Shown: positions 7,271 to 16,138 of the stretch, in pieces | Layout of the letters: every line of letters begins with the position of its first letter | Numbering within the stretch: the first letter of the stretch is position 1 | Assembly (NCBI GenBank): GCA_031430575.1 | Contig: JANPBT010000073.1 | Coordinates: forward strand, 1-64,000 | From: JANMDS01 sp031430575 | GTDB lineage: Bacteria; Pseudomonadota; Gammaproteobacteria; Burkholderiales; Casimicrobiaceae | Length of the DNA stretch: 64,000 bases | Direction of reading: 5' to 3' | The notes under the pieces: model-generated | Seen by the model: the letters and a program-made list of their open reading frames with translations, nothing else | What the model was told of the DNA's origin: nothing | Databases searched by the model: none | Translations under genes and position numbers: made by a program

Positions 7271-9468
7271 AAGAAACCCAGCTCAATCTGCATCCACCGC
7301 GCGCGATGCGCTTGCTTTGGCTTTCGCTCGCCGTGGCGGGCGCAATTGGGCTTTCGTTATTGGCTGTCGCCACCACCAATTCCTCGCTTTTCCAGCGTAA
7401 CTACAACCTTCTGTTGATCCTCAATGCGGGCGTCGTTACCATTTTGGTGATTGCGGTGGGTTATCAGTTGTGGCAGATTTGGCAAGCGCGGCAGCGGCAA
7501 ATGTTTGGCGCGAAATTAACGACGCGCTTGGTCGCGATTTTTGCGGGTATGAGTGCGCTGCCCGGAATATTGCTGTATTTGGTGTCGTCCCAATTTCTGT
7601 CCTCGTCCATTGAATCGTGGGCTGACGTCAATATGGACAGAGGGCTTGCCGCTGGGCTTTCGCTGGCGCAGTCGATCATTCGTGAGCAGGAAATTGAAGC
7701 GGGTCAAAAAGGTGTACGGGTCGTGGCGCGTTTGAATGGCAAGAGCGATGCCGATGCCCAGCAATTGCTTGCCGACGTGCGCAAAGAAACGCGAGCCTCG
7801 GTCATTGCATTGCTCAATGAGCGCGGCACCGTGCTCGCCGCGCAAAGCGAGCAGGGCATCCCACGGTTAGAGCCTATTGTGTTTGACTGGACTGCGATTG
7901 CGCCGCAGGTGCCTCTGACTTCCACCGACACCATTGCCGATGGCGTGCTCGCGGCGCGGGTGATCGTGCCCATCGCAAATACCGGGACCCGCCAGCGGGC
8001 GCTGGCATTGTGGTTTGCTATTCCTAAAGAAATGCGGGAGCAGTCAGAGTTGGTCAACAACGCTTACGTAGGCTATGGCAATTTTTTGGCAGGGCGTGGT
8101 TTTCTAAAAACGCTTTACGGCTCAACACTGACCTTGGCGCTCCTGCTTTCGGTATTTTCTGCGCTTGGGTTGGCAATGGTGCTGGCTGAGCGCTTTGCGT
8201 TGCCGCTCGCGCGCTTAGCGGAGGGCACGCGCGAGGTTGCAGGGGGAAATTATTCCGCGCGGCAGCCGGTAGAGTCGAGCGATGAATTAGGCGTGCTGAC
8301 CCATTCATTTAACACCATGACACTGCAGCTCGCAGATGCCCAAGCGCGCGATGTTGCCTCGCGCAAATTAATCGAGACGAGCAATGCTTATCTCGAAAGC
8401 GTATTGCGCAATCTTTCTGCCGGCGTGCTGGTGTTTGATAGCCGCTTTCGGTTGAAAGTGGTTAACCCGAGCGCGACGGTATTGCTGCAAGCGCCACTCG
8501 AGCAATTGCGGGAAGAGTTTTTAGGACAGTGGAGCAATCGGCAGCCAGAGCTGCATACATTTGCTGAAATCTTAAAGCGCGGCTTTGCGCAAAACCGCGA
8601 TGGGGCATGGCAGCGCCAATCAGAGCTCATGATTGGGGGAAATGCGCGCACGCTGATTATTCGCGGCTCGCGTTTGCCCGGTGAAATCGATGGTGGCACG
8701 ATTGTGGTGTTTGACGATGTCTCAGAAGTCATCCAGGCGCAGCGCGATACTGCCTGGGCTGAAGTCGCGCGCCGGTTAGCCCATGAAATTAAAAATCCAT
8801 TAACACCAATTCAGCTTTCTGCCGAACGGCTGCAGATGAAGCTAGAAAATGATTTGCGGCCCGATCAGTCGGCAATTCTTTCGCGCGCAACAAAAACGAT
8901 CGTATCGCAAGTCACCGCGATGAAAGATATGGTGAACGATTTTGCGATGTACGCCCGCCAGCCTAAGCCGGGCAGTATGCAGCCAGTGGATGTGGAATCG
9001 CTCCTGCGCGATGTGGTCGCGCTTTACGAAACCCATCATCAAGATGCGCCAGAGGTAAAGCTGGATTGGCGCTCAGATACGACCATGATTGCCGGCGAGA
9101 CGACACGGCTGCGTCAGGTCTTTCACAATTTGCTGCAAAATGCGGTGGATGCGGTTCATGAAAATAGCGCAATGCAATCTGCGCCGCAGGTATCCATTAC
9201 CGCCATGCGCGAATCTGAAGAGATCGTGCTGCAGTTTGACGATAATGGGCCGGGTTTCTCGGAATCAGTGCGTTCGCGCGCATTTGAGCCGTATGTCACC
9301 AGTAAACCAAAGGGGACGGGATTGGGGCTTGCCATCGTTAAAAAGATTATCGACGAGCATCATGGGCATATCGAAGTTGCCAACCGTTCAGAAGGCGGCG
9401 CGCGGGTGACCTTGCGCTTCCCCGTACACACTCAAGCTATGCAGACAGAGCTCCTCCATGCAAACTGA
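7267..9468 (+). CDS. NtrY-like sensor histidine kinase
   Basis: Membrane sensor kinase of the NtrY class, 733 residues. The N-terminus has membrane segments near residues 15-35, 45-65 and 85-105, an extracytoplasmic region, another membrane segment near 275-300, then a HAMP segment and a PAS-like domain starting around 370. The HisKA motif VARRLAHEIKNPLTPI places the phosphorylated His at residue 506. The ATPase lobe shows NLLQNAVDAV, DDNGPGF and GTGLGLAIVKK. It phosphorylates the response regulator encoded immediately downstream, whose start lies within the end of this gene. NtrY systems are linked to nitrogen and redox control; the signal here is not visible. A dispersed repeat encodes QSAPQV between the N and G1 boxes. 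Confidence 0.93.
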   Translation: MKETQLNLHPPRAMRLLWLSLAVAGAIGLSLLAVATTNSSLFQRNYNLLLILNAGVVTILVIAVGYQLWQIWQARQRQMFGAKLTTRLVAIFAGMSALPGILLYLVSSQFLSSSIESWADVNMDRGLAAGLSLAQSIIREQEIEAGQKGVRVVARLNGKSDADAQQLLADVRKETRASVIALLNERGTVLAAQSEQGIPRLEPIVFDWTAIAPQVPLTSTDTIADGVLAARVIVPIANTGTRQRALALWFAIPKEMREQSELVNNAYVGYGNFLAGRGFLKTLYGSTLTLALLLSVFSALGLAMVLAERFALPLARLAEGTREVAGGNYSARQPVESSDELGVLTHSFNTMTLQLADAQARDVASRKLIETSNAYLESVLRNLSAGVLVFDSRFRLKVVNPSATVLLQAPLEQLREEFLGQWSNRQPELHTFAEILKRGFAQNRDGAWQRQSELMIGGNARTLIIRGSRLPGEIDGGTIVVFDDVSEVIQAQRDTAWAEVARRLAHEIKNPLTPIQLSAERLQMKLENDLRPDQSAILSRATKTIVSQVTAMKDMVNDFAMYARQPKPGSMQPVDVESLLRDVVALYETHHQDAPEVKLDWRSDTTMIAGETTRLRQVFHNLLQNAVDAVHENSAMQSAPQVSITAMRESEEIVLQFDDNGPGFSESVRSRAFEPYVTSKPKGTGLGLAIVKKIIDEHHGHIEVANRSEGGARVTLRFPVHTQAMQTELLHAN
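9176..9193 (+). repeat. Dispersed 14-bp repeat inside ntrY-like gene
   Basis: AATCTGCGCCGCAGGTAT; read as QSAPQV in the kinase ATPase lobe. Confidence 0.93.
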
Positions 9469-10756
9469 AATCTGGGTCATCGACGACGAAGTCGGAATCC
9501 GCGAATTACTTTCTGAAATATTAGAAGACGAAGGCTATATCGTTCGCCTTGCTGATTGCGCCGGTGCGGCGCGCGCGCTGCGCAGTAAAGGCGCGCCCTC
9601 GCTGGCATTGCTTGATATCTGGATGCCAGATTCCGACGGCGTGACACTTTTAAAAGAGTGGAAATCAGCGGGGTTGTTGACATTTCCCGTCATCATGCTC
9701 TCTGGTCATGCCTCTGTTGAGACTGCGGTGGAGGCCACGCGCATCGGTGCATTTGATTTTTTAGAAAAACCAATCGGCTTGCAAAAATTGATGGCCAGTG
9801 TGCAGCGGGCACTTAAGGCTGCGCCAACGCAGCGACGGGCATCGATTGATTTAGCACCACTGGGTAAAAGCGCTGTGGTTCAGGAAGTGCAGGCGCGCTT
9901 GGAGCGACTCATTAACGAAGGCCGCCCGATTTTTCTCTCGGGCGAAGCCGGTTGTGGGTTTGTTGAAACCGCGCGTGCTTTGCATCCGGCAAATGCACCT
10001 TGGGTGTTGTTAGAGGGTGGGCAGAGGCTCATTTCGTCGCCGCTTGAAATCTTGGAGCAAGCGCGCAATGGCACCCTCTTCTGCGAAGAAGTGGCTGATC
10101 TCACGCGGAGCGAGCAAAAGAGTTTGGTATTCATCATCACCCGAGCCACGCAATACAACGTGCGCGTGGTCTGCGCTTCAAGCGAGCCGCTCGCGCAATT
10201 GGTCAATGAAGGCTCGGTTGATAACAGCCTTTACCAAGGTTTTGCCAAGATGATGGTGGTGTTGCCACCACTGCGGGCGCGTGCAGAAGATGTGCCGTAT
10301 CTGATGGAGCGATTTGCCGCAGAAGTGTCGCCCAATTCACTCGAACGACTGACGCCCGAGGCGCGTGTTTTGCTCGAAACGAATGCATGGCCTGGCAATA
10401 TTGTGCAACTGCAAAGCGTGCTCTCCAACGTCGTATTCGAAGGTGTTGGCGCGGTGACGCCAATTCATCTGCAGCCGCTGCTAGGTGAGGCTAAATCGCT
10501 TGCCAGCGAGCAGGGCGCTGCAGCCGCGCCAGAGATTCCAATTCGCTTCTTAGACATGCCGCTGCGCGAAGCGCGTGAGGCTTTCGAGAAAGTGTATTTT
10601 GAAAATTTGCTCTCGCGCGAATCGTTCAACATGAGCAAAATTGCGGATCGGGCAGGCCTCGAGCGTACCCATCTTTACCGTAAGCTGAAGCAGTTAGAAA
10701 TTAAATTTTCTCGGCGTGGCGCAACTGAGGAGCCTGCTGCGCCGCCTGTCGTATAG
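9458..10756 (+). CDS. NtrX-like response regulator with degenerate AAA+ domain
   Basis: The receiver domain (residues 1-120) has the acidic pair DD at 9-10, phospho-acceptor Asp53 in LLDIWMPD and Lys104. The central domain keeps an AAA+ outline but the Walker A loop reads SGEAGCGFVE (161-170) without the lysine, and no GAFTGA loop for sigma-54 contact is found. The Walker B region is NGTLFCEEV. The C-terminus has a Fis-type helix-turn-helix (SKIADRAGLERTHLYRKLKQ). It therefore probably binds DNA and responds to phosphorylation but is unlikely to remodel sigma-54 polymerase. I recall similar losses in other betaproteobacterial NtrX-like proteins, so this is likely a lineage trait. The gene overlaps the kinase gene by 11 bp. 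Confidence 0.9.
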   Translation: MQTEIWVIDDEVGIRELLSEILEDEGYIVRLADCAGAARALRSKGAPSLALLDIWMPDSDGVTLLKEWKSAGLLTFPVIMLSGHASVETAVEATRIGAFDFLEKPIGLQKLMASVQRALKAAPTQRRASIDLAPLGKSAVVQEVQARLERLINEGRPIFLSGEAGCGFVETARALHPANAPWVLLEGGQRLISSPLEILEQARNGTLFCEEVADLTRSEQKSLVFIITRATQYNVRVVCASSEPLAQLVNEGSVDNSLYQGFAKMMVVLPPLRARAEDVPYLMERFAAEVSPNSLERLTPEARVLLETNAWPGNIVQLQSVLSNVVFEGVGAVTPIHLQPLLGEAKSLASEQGAAAAPEIPIRFLDMPLREAREAFEKVYFENLLSRESFNMSKIADRAGLERTHLYRKLKQLEIKFSRRGATEEPAAPPVV

Positions 10757-10777
10757 CGCGCGTTAACGGTTTTTTAA

Positions 10778-10844
10778 AATACCTGCGGCGCAGAATTGAG
10801 CACTTTTGACCTCTCAAAACGCTCAATTCTGCGCCGCAGGTATT
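10778..10844. terminator. Inverted pair of dispersed repeats, bidirectional terminator-like hairpin
   Basis: Two copies of the dispersed repeat in opposite orientation (10778-10797 and 10825-10844) extend to a perfect 24-bp stem, 10778-10801 with 10821-10844. The loop contains a further TTTTGA/TCAAAA stem (10804-10809 with 10814-10819). It lies between the convergent ends of the ntrX-like gene and rpoH, the position for a two-way transcription terminator. A short T run (10770-10775) lies on its left side. Confidence 0.8.
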
Positions 10845-10860
10845 GCAGCGGCTTACTAGA

Positions 10861-11733
10861 TTAAACGCTGCCGATTTCCTCACGCATAAGCTTCATAGCG
10901 CGCACTTCGATTTGGCGAATGCGCTCTGCTGATACGCCATATTCACCCGCTAAATCTTGCAGCGTGCGCTCCGAGCCTTCGCTAAGCCAGCGGGCACGGA
11001 TGATGGCGCGTGAGCGATCATCGAGCTTGGCAAGCGCGCGCGACAGACCATCACTGCGCACATTTTCGGTCTGCGCGGTTTCGAGCTGCTGCGCGGGCGA
11101 AGGCGCATCATCGATTAGGTAAGCGATGGGGGCTACGGCTGCGCGATCTTGATTATCGTCGTCTGGCGAGCCTTCGAGCGCAACATCGCGACCGTTCAGT
11201 CGCATATCCATCTCAAAGACTTCAGCCGGTTTCACGCCAAGCGTCTTGGCGATGGCTTTTGCTTCTGTTTCCCCGAGTGAATGATCGCCCTTGCGCATGC
11301 TGCGCAAATTAAAAAACAGTTTGCGCTGCGCTTTCGTGGTCGCCACTTTGACCAAACGCCAATTGCGCAAGATATATTCGTGAATCTCGGCTTTGATCCA
11401 ATGCATCGCAAACGAGACCAAGCGTACGCCGCGATCTGGGTCAAATCGGCGCACGGCTTTCATTAAGCCAATATTGCCTTCTTGGATCAGATCAGCGTGC
11501 GGAAGGCCGTAACCCAAATAATTGCGGGCGATGGAGACCACCAAGCGCAAATGCGAAAGCACGAGCCCACGTGCTGCGTCGACGTCTTGGCTGGTCTTCC
11601 AGCGTTGACCATAGCTTTGCTCTTGCTCTAGGGTGAGCAGGGGAAATTTACCGACTGCGGAAATGTAATGTTCGATACTTCCCAGTGAGGGTAGCGCGGG
11701 GAATTGCATCGACGGAAGTGTTGTGGATGTCAT
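10861..11733 (-). CDS. rpoH: RNA polymerase heat-shock sigma factor sigma-32
   Basis: Directs RNA polymerase to heat-shock promoters. 290 residues, with region 2 core LIQEGNIGLMKAVRRFDPDRG, the RpoH box QRKLFFNLR (about residues 138-146) that sets sigma-32 apart from RpoD/RpoS, and region 4 helix-turn-helix SEGSERTLQDLAGEYGV followed by SAERIRQIEVRAMKLM. An AGGAG-type SD (CAAAGGAGCG) precedes the ATG. The upstream region holds a CIRCE inverted repeat, so HrcA repression probably adds a second layer of heat control. It converges on the ntrX-like gene. Confidence 0.96.
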   Translation of the reverse strand: MTSTTLPSMQFPALPSLGSIEHYISAVGKFPLLTLEQEQSYGQRWKTSQDVDAARGLVLSHLRLVVSIARNYLGYGLPHADLIQEGNIGLMKAVRRFDPDRGVRLVSFAMHWIKAEIHEYILRNWRLVKVATTKAQRKLFFNLRSMRKGDHSLGETEAKAIAKTLGVKPAEVFEMDMRLNGRDVALEGSPDDDNQDRAAVAPIAYLIDDAPSPAQQLETAQTENVRSDGLSRALAKLDDRSRAIIRARWLSEGSERTLQDLAGEYGVSAERIRQIEVRAMKLMREEIGSV

Positions 11734-11793
11734 AAAAGAACGCTCCTTTGGTGCGTACGGAATGAACTATTGTGCTGTGCAGCATAGCATGTT

Positions 11794-11820
11794 TTAGCAC
11801 TCAACGCATCAGAGTGCCAA
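11794..11820 (-). promoter_or_regulatory. CIRCE operator (HrcA-binding) upstream of rpoH
   Basis: The plus strand reads TTAGCACTC, nine bases, then GAGTGCCAA. This matches the CIRCE consensus TTAGCACTC-N9-GAGTGCTAA in 17 of 18 positions. It lies 61-87 bp upstream of the rpoH ATG. A possible promoter on the minus strand (TTGGCA, 18 bp, TAAAAC) overlaps it, so bound HrcA would block RNA polymerase. Confidence 0.85.
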
Positions 11821-11865
11821 GCGTTGATAAAGTTCAGTTTGTTTTCAAACGCTGTTAGCGATTAC

Positions 11866-12273
11866 TTACTTCATGACCGCTTTACGAATGGCTTCGACGC
11901 GCGCGCGATTGATCCCAAAATCGCGAACCCCGATCCGCGCTGCGCTGCGCACGTGGATGCAGGCCATCGGCGGAGGCAGGTAAAGCTCAAGATCATCAAC
12001 GAAGCCTAAGCGGGCGCTCGTGAATTCCGCATGGAGGTAATTCCGTTTTTCGGCAATGATTGTGCAGCGGGGCAGGCTCTTGATATGCGCAACGAGCGCT
12101 TCCCAGATGTCGAGTGGATCTTCTTTGGGCTGCACTTCAAACGCTTTGACGTAATGGATTTTGTCAGTGGGCTCGGCTTGGCTGCAGACGTGATTGGGCT
12201 TCCAGCGCACTGGAGCAAATCTGCCGTCTTTAACGCCTAACGTTGCCGGACGATTGCCGGTAAAAATCCCCAT
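11866..12273 (-). CDS. DUF1499 family protein
   Basis: A 135-residue protein matching the DUF1499 layout: N-terminal LGVKDGRFAP and the KPNHVCSQ motif (residues about 25-32; the usual form is sPNCVSSQ), a central AHIKSLPRCTIIAE strand-helix and the late FVDDLELYL strand followed by VRSAARIGVRDFGINR. The role of the family is not established. It lies downstream of the copper chaperone gene with a hairpin in between. It has no signal peptide, while many relatives are exported. Confidence 0.85.
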   Translation of the reverse strand: MGIFTGNRPATLGVKDGRFAPVRWKPNHVCSQAEPTDKIHYVKAFEVQPKEDPLDIWEALVAHIKSLPRCTIIAEKRNYLHAEFTSARLGFVDDLELYLPPPMACIHVRSAARIGVRDFGINRARVEAIRKAVMK

Positions 12274-12383
12274 TAACTTGCCACCCTACGTTCGCGCCCA
12301 AACGCTTCTACGGATTTTCCGCAGCGTAGGGGCGCGCCCGAGTGTACGGGAAAAGCGACAAATCAGCGCTACGCTTGGTTTCC

Positions 12384-12427
12384 TTCGCATTCAGGTGGCC
12401 GCAAACTTGCAGCCACCTGAATGCGAA
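12384..12427. terminator. Strong stem-loop after the copper chaperone gene
   Basis: A perfect 16-bp stem (12384-12399 with 12412-12427) with a 12-base loop, 17 bp after the stop of the minus-strand copper chaperone gene. No long U tract follows on that strand, so termination is likely but not certain. Its sequence is unrelated to the dispersed repeat. Confidence 0.55.
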
Positions 12428-12443
12428 TCCAGACGATCACGCG

Positions 12444-12941
12444 CTAATGCTTATGGTCGCCGTGGCTGTGCACAGCTTTGTCGCCACGATCTTCAACCGC
12501 AATTTCAACCGTGGTCACCCCTGATTTTTCAAAATTTAGGGTTAACGGGATTTTTTCGCCCTTGACTAAAGGGCGCTTCAAATCAAAAAACATGACGTGA
12601 AAACTGCCCGGCTTAAGCGTGACGGTAGCACCGCTTGGCAGATCAATCGCAGGTACTGCTCGCATCCGCATTATCCCGTTGTCCATCGTATGTGTGTGTA
12701 GCTCGGTCGTGCCGGCGATGGTTGATTGCGCGCTTAAAAGCTTATCACCCGCTTTTCCCTTATTGTGTAAGACCATAAACGCGCCAGCGACTTTTGCGCC
12801 GGGCGGGGTGGTAAACGTCCACGGATGCTCGATGGCGATTTCACCTTGTGAAAATGAGTGTGCAAACGCCAAATCTGCGCCGCAGGTAGTGGCAAAAGTG
12901 AGCGCGAAAAGCGCATTTCTAAGTTTCATCATCATCCTCAT
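12444..12941 (-). CDS. Periplasmic copper chaperone PCu(A)C family
   Basis: Exported 165-residue protein that carries Cu(I) in the periplasm, in other bacteria to the CuA site of cytochrome oxidase. The ligands are in ELHTHTMDNGIMRMRAV (His and Met) and GSFHVMFFDL (HxM), the H-M-x10-M / H-x-M pattern of the family. A His-rich tail (HSHGDHKH) may add metal sites. The signal peptide contains a copy of the dispersed repeat read as TCGAD, close to the expected cleavage region (LAFA-HS). Several Met codons occur at the start; the first one overlaps the glmS stop (ATGA), suggesting coupling to glmS. Confidence 0.9.
   Translation of the reverse strand: MRMMMKLRNALFALTFATTCGADLAFAHSFSQGEIAIEHPWTFTTPPGAKVAGAFMVLHNKGKAGDKLLSAQSTIAGTTELHTHTMDNGIMRMRAVPAIDLPSGATVTLKPGSFHVMFFDLKRPLVKGEKIPLTLNFEKSGVTTVEIAVEDRGDKAVHSHGDHKH
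12872..12888 (+). repeat. Dispersed 14-bp repeat inside copper chaperone signal peptide
   Basis: AATCTGCGCCGCAGGTA; read on the gene strand as TCGAD near the end of the signal peptide. Confidence 0.93.
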
Positions 12942-14752
12942 TCGACAGTGACCGATTTCGCTAAGTTCCGTGGCTTATCGACATCGGTGCCACGCGCGCA
13001 GGCGGTATGGTAAGCGAGCAGTTGTAATGGAATGACGTGGAGGATTGGCGAGAGCGCCCCGTAATGCTCAGGCATGCGAATCACGTGAATGCCTTCGCTA
13101 CTCGAAATATTAGTGTCGGCATCTGCGAATACAAAAAGCTCGCCACCGCGTGCGCGCACTTCTTGCATATTGCTCTTGAGTTTTTCAAGCAAGGCGTCGT
13201 GCGGCGCGATAGTAATGACCGGCATATCCTCGGTGACAAGCGCCAGCGGACCATGCTTTAACTCGCCAGCTGGGTAGGCCTCAGCGTGGATATAGCTAAT
13301 TTCTTTAAGTTTCAACGCGCCCTCAAGCGCGATCGGGTAATGCCGCCCGCGCCCGAGGAAAAGGGCATGTTCTTTACGGGAAAAAGTATGGGCCCAAGCG
13401 ATAATTTGAGGCTCAAGTGCGAGCACGTTGGTCAGCGCGGTGGGCAGGTGACGTAAATTTTTGTTTGCTGCGGCGACTTGCTCATCATCCATTTCGCCAC
13501 GCAGTCGGGCAAGGGTAATGGTGAGCAAGAAGAGCGCAGTGAGCTGGGTCGTGAAGGCTTTCGTCGATGCTACGCCAATTTCGACACCGGCGCGGGTTTG
13601 ATACTTCAGCGTGGTTAAGCGCATCATCGCGCTCGTGCCCACATTGCAGATCGCCAGCGTATGTTTCATGCCCAGCGCTTGGGCGTGTTTAAGTGCGGCC
13701 AGCGTATCGGCGGTCTCCCCAGATTGCGAGACGACAACGACCAGCGTATTCGGGTGTGGCACGGATTCACGATAGCGATACTCGCTTGCAATTTCAACGT
13801 TTGTTGGAATCTTTGCAATCGCCTCAAGCCAATACTTCGCGGTCATTCCAGAGTAGTAGCTGGTGCCACACGCTAAGATCAATATGCGATCAATTTTGGC
13901 TAAGACTTCCGCTGCGTTTTCGCCGAAAATCTCTGGCGTGATCACATCCACGCCTTCAAGCGTATCTGCAACAGCGCGGGGTTGCTCAAAAATTTCTTTT
14001 TGCATGAAGTGCCGATAGGGCCCGAGCTCTGCGGTTGCGGTGTATGCGGCCACCGTAATAATCGCACGTTCGACGGTGACCCCGTCGAGATCGACTATCT
14101 TCATTCCTGATAATTGCAAATCAACCACGTCGCCTTCTTCAAGGTAAATAATCTGGTCGGTTGTACCTGCGATCGCCAACGCGTCGGAGGCTACAAAAAA
14201 TTCATCTTTACCGACACCGACAATCATTGGGCTGCCGAAACGCGCGCCGACGACGCGCTCCGGCTCATCTTTGGCGATCACCGCAATTGCGTACGCGCCG
14301 GTGAGGTGCTTTACGGCTTCGCGGACGGCGGCAAAAAGATCGCCCGCATAAATCGAGTCGATTAGATGTGCAATGGCTTCGGTATCGGTTTGGCTTTCAA
14401 ATACATAACCTTTTGCCTTAAGCGACTCCCGAATTTCCTCGTAATTTTCGATGATGCCGTTGTGCACTAAGCCAATGCGGTCGTTTGAAAAGTGCGGGTG
14501 GGCATTGTTGGTCGCCGGAGCGCCATGCGTTGCCCAGCGTGTATGAGAAATACCGGTGTGGCCACTAAACTTGGTGGCGGCAATTTGATCGGCAAGCTCT
14601 TGCACACGAGCAACGCTGCGCGCTCGCTTTAAGCCGTTGTTGTTGACCGCAACGCCACACGAATCATAGCCTCGGTACTCTAATCTACGTAAGCCCTCAA
14701 CGAGGACGGGGACGATATCTCTACGCGCGACTGCGCCGACGATGCCACACAT
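12938..14752 (-). CDS. glmS: Glucosamine-fructose-6-phosphate aminotransferase (isomerizing)
   Basis: Makes glucosamine-6-phosphate from fructose-6-phosphate and glutamine, the first step to UDP-GlcNAc. The N-terminal class-II glutaminase domain begins MCGIVGA with nucleophile Cys2 and contains the LEYRGYDS loop. Two SIS sugar-isomerase domains follow (CGTSYYSGM near residue 300; LGRGRHYPIALEGALKLKE near 470) and the end is DVDKPRNLAKSVTVE, as expected. The 604-residue length is normal. Three bases separate it from the upstream glmU stop, forming a glmU-glmS pathway operon that runs on into the copper chaperone. Confidence 0.97.
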   Translation of the reverse strand: MCGIVGAVARRDIVPVLVEGLRRLEYRGYDSCGVAVNNNGLKRARSVARVQELADQIAATKFSGHTGISHTRWATHGAPATNNAHPHFSNDRIGLVHNGIIENYEEIRESLKAKGYVFESQTDTEAIAHLIDSIYAGDLFAAVREAVKHLTGAYAIAVIAKDEPERVVGARFGSPMIVGVGKDEFFVASDALAIAGTTDQIIYLEEGDVVDLQLSGMKIVDLDGVTVERAIITVAAYTATAELGPYRHFMQKEIFEQPRAVADTLEGVDVITPEIFGENAAEVLAKIDRILILACGTSYYSGMTAKYWLEAIAKIPTNVEIASEYRYRESVPHPNTLVVVVSQSGETADTLAALKHAQALGMKHTLAICNVGTSAMMRLTTLKYQTRAGVEIGVASTKAFTTQLTALFLLTITLARLRGEMDDEQVAAANKNLRHLPTALTNVLALEPQIIAWAHTFSRKEHALFLGRGRHYPIALEGALKLKEISYIHAEAYPAGELKHGPLALVTEDMPVITIAPHDALLEKLKSNMQEVRARGGELFVFADADTNISSSEGIHVIRMPEHYGALSPILHVIPLQLLAYHTACARGTDVDKPRNLAKSVTVE

Positions 14753-14755
14753 GGC

Positions 14756-16138
14756 TTAACCTTTCTTTTGCTGTTTGACCGGGCGCTTCCACCCGACAAA
14801 CGTAGATTGTTTCACGCGCGAGAGCGTGAGTGCATTTGCGGGAGCCTCTTTGGTTAAAGTGGTGCCCGCTGCGATGGTCGCGCCCGCCCGCACCGTGATC
14901 GGCGCGACGAGCTGAGTATCGCTCCCAATAAAAACGTCATCTTCAATGATGGTTCGATGTTTGTTCGCGCCATCGTAATTGCAGGTAATCGTACCCGCGC
15001 CAACGTTCACGCGTGCGCCGATGGTGGCATCGCCGATGTAGGCTAAGTGGTTTGCCTTCGACCCTGCGCCAACGCTGCTATTTTTGACTTCGGTGAAATT
15101 GCCGATATGGACGTCGTCAGCCAATGTCGTGCCGGGGCGCAGACGCGCATAAGGGCCGAGCTTGACTTTCGCGCCGCAAATCGCATCGTCGATATGGGTA
15201 AACGGCGCGATGTCGCTGCCCGCCCCGATTGTGGCGTTGCGCAGTACGCAATAGGCACCGACGCGCGTTCCCACGCCAAGATGCACGCGGCCTTCAAAAA
15301 TACAACCCACGTCAATCAATACATCTTGATCACAAGTGAGCGTGCCGCGAATATCAATGCGCGCAGGATCAACGAGCGTTGTGCCGCTCACCATTAATGA
15401 CTGGGCGAGTTGCGATTGGTGCGCGCGCTCAAGTTGCGCAAGCTGCACTTTATCGTTCATTCCCTGCCACTCTAACTCAGAGGTCGGGTGCGATGCGGTC
15501 AGCTTAAGCCCGTCGGCGCGCGCCATCGCCACGATGTCGGTCAAATAAAACTCACGCTGTGCGTTGTCGTTTGTGAGGCGCAGCACTGCTTTTTTGAGCC
15601 AAGCCGAAGGCGCAGCTAGCACGCCGGTATAAATTTCGTTGCCTGCGAGCACATCGGTGCGCCCTGCGGCGCGCGCGTCTTTTTCTTCCATGATCCGCTC
15701 AACGCTGCCATCGGCGGCGCGCACGATCCGGCCTAATCCGCTCGGGTTGGTGGCCATCGCAGTCAATAAAGCGAGCGATTCTGCGCCGCAGGTATTGACC
15801 AAATCTGCAATAGTGGCCTGCCCAATGAGCGGCACATCGCCGCTCAAAATGATCGTCGTGCCCGCATCTTCTAGCTGCGGCACGGCCATTTGCACTGCAT
15901 GGCCAGTGCCTTGTGGTGGATCTTGCAGCGCCCACGCAAGATCTGGCTCTGGAAACGCCGCCCGTACCTGCGCTGCACCATAGCCATACACCACAACAAT
16001 GCGCGTTGGCGAGAGTGAGCGCGCTGTTTCCAGCACATGCGAAAGGAGCGCTCGACCCGCCAGCAGCTGCAAAACTTTCGGCAAGCTCGATTTCATGCGG
16101 GTCCCTTTGCCCGCAGCCATCACGACGATTTGAAGCAC
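14756..16138 (-). CDS. glmU: Bifunctional GlcNAc-1-P uridyltransferase / glucosamine-1-P acetyltransferase
   Basis: Carries out the last two steps of UDP-GlcNAc synthesis for peptidoglycan and LPS. The N-terminal uridyltransferase shows VMAAGKGTRMKSSLPKVL and later QDPPQGTGHAVQMA. The C-terminal left-handed beta-helix has hexapeptide repeats and the acetyltransferase residues in YARLRPGTTL, NFTEVKNSSVG, NHLAYIGDA and TITCNYDG. The 460-residue length is normal. A dispersed repeat is read as NTCGAE at about residue 115, in a surface stretch between strands of the N-terminal domain. Confidence 0.97.
   Translation of the reverse strand: MLQIVVMAAGKGTRMKSSLPKVLQLLAGRALLSHVLETARSLSPTRIVVVYGYGAAQVRAAFPEPDLAWALQDPPQGTGHAVQMAVPQLEDAGTTIILSGDVPLIGQATIADLVNTCGAESLALLTAMATNPSGLGRIVRAADGSVERIMEEKDARAAGRTDVLAGNEIYTGVLAAPSAWLKKAVLRLTNDNAQREFYLTDIVAMARADGLKLTASHPTSELEWQGMNDKVQLAQLERAHQSQLAQSLMVSGTTLVDPARIDIRGTLTCDQDVLIDVGCIFEGRVHLGVGTRVGAYCVLRNATIGAGSDIAPFTHIDDAICGAKVKLGPYARLRPGTTLADDVHIGNFTEVKNSSVGAGSKANHLAYIGDATIGARVNVGAGTITCNYDGANKHRTIIEDDVFIGSDTQLVAPITVRAGATIAAGTTLTKEAPANALTLSRVKQSTFVGWKRPVKQQKKG
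15778..15796 (+). repeat. Dispersed 14-bp repeat inside glmU
   Basis: ATTCTGCGCCGCAGGTATT; read on the gene strand as NTCGAE. Confidence 0.93.

Noticed and set aside
7896..7910. GATTGCGCCGCAGGTG in the ntrY-like gene as another repeat copy
   Set aside because: It lacks the CTG start and the TA end of the core; it may be a precursor or worn copy but is too weak to list.
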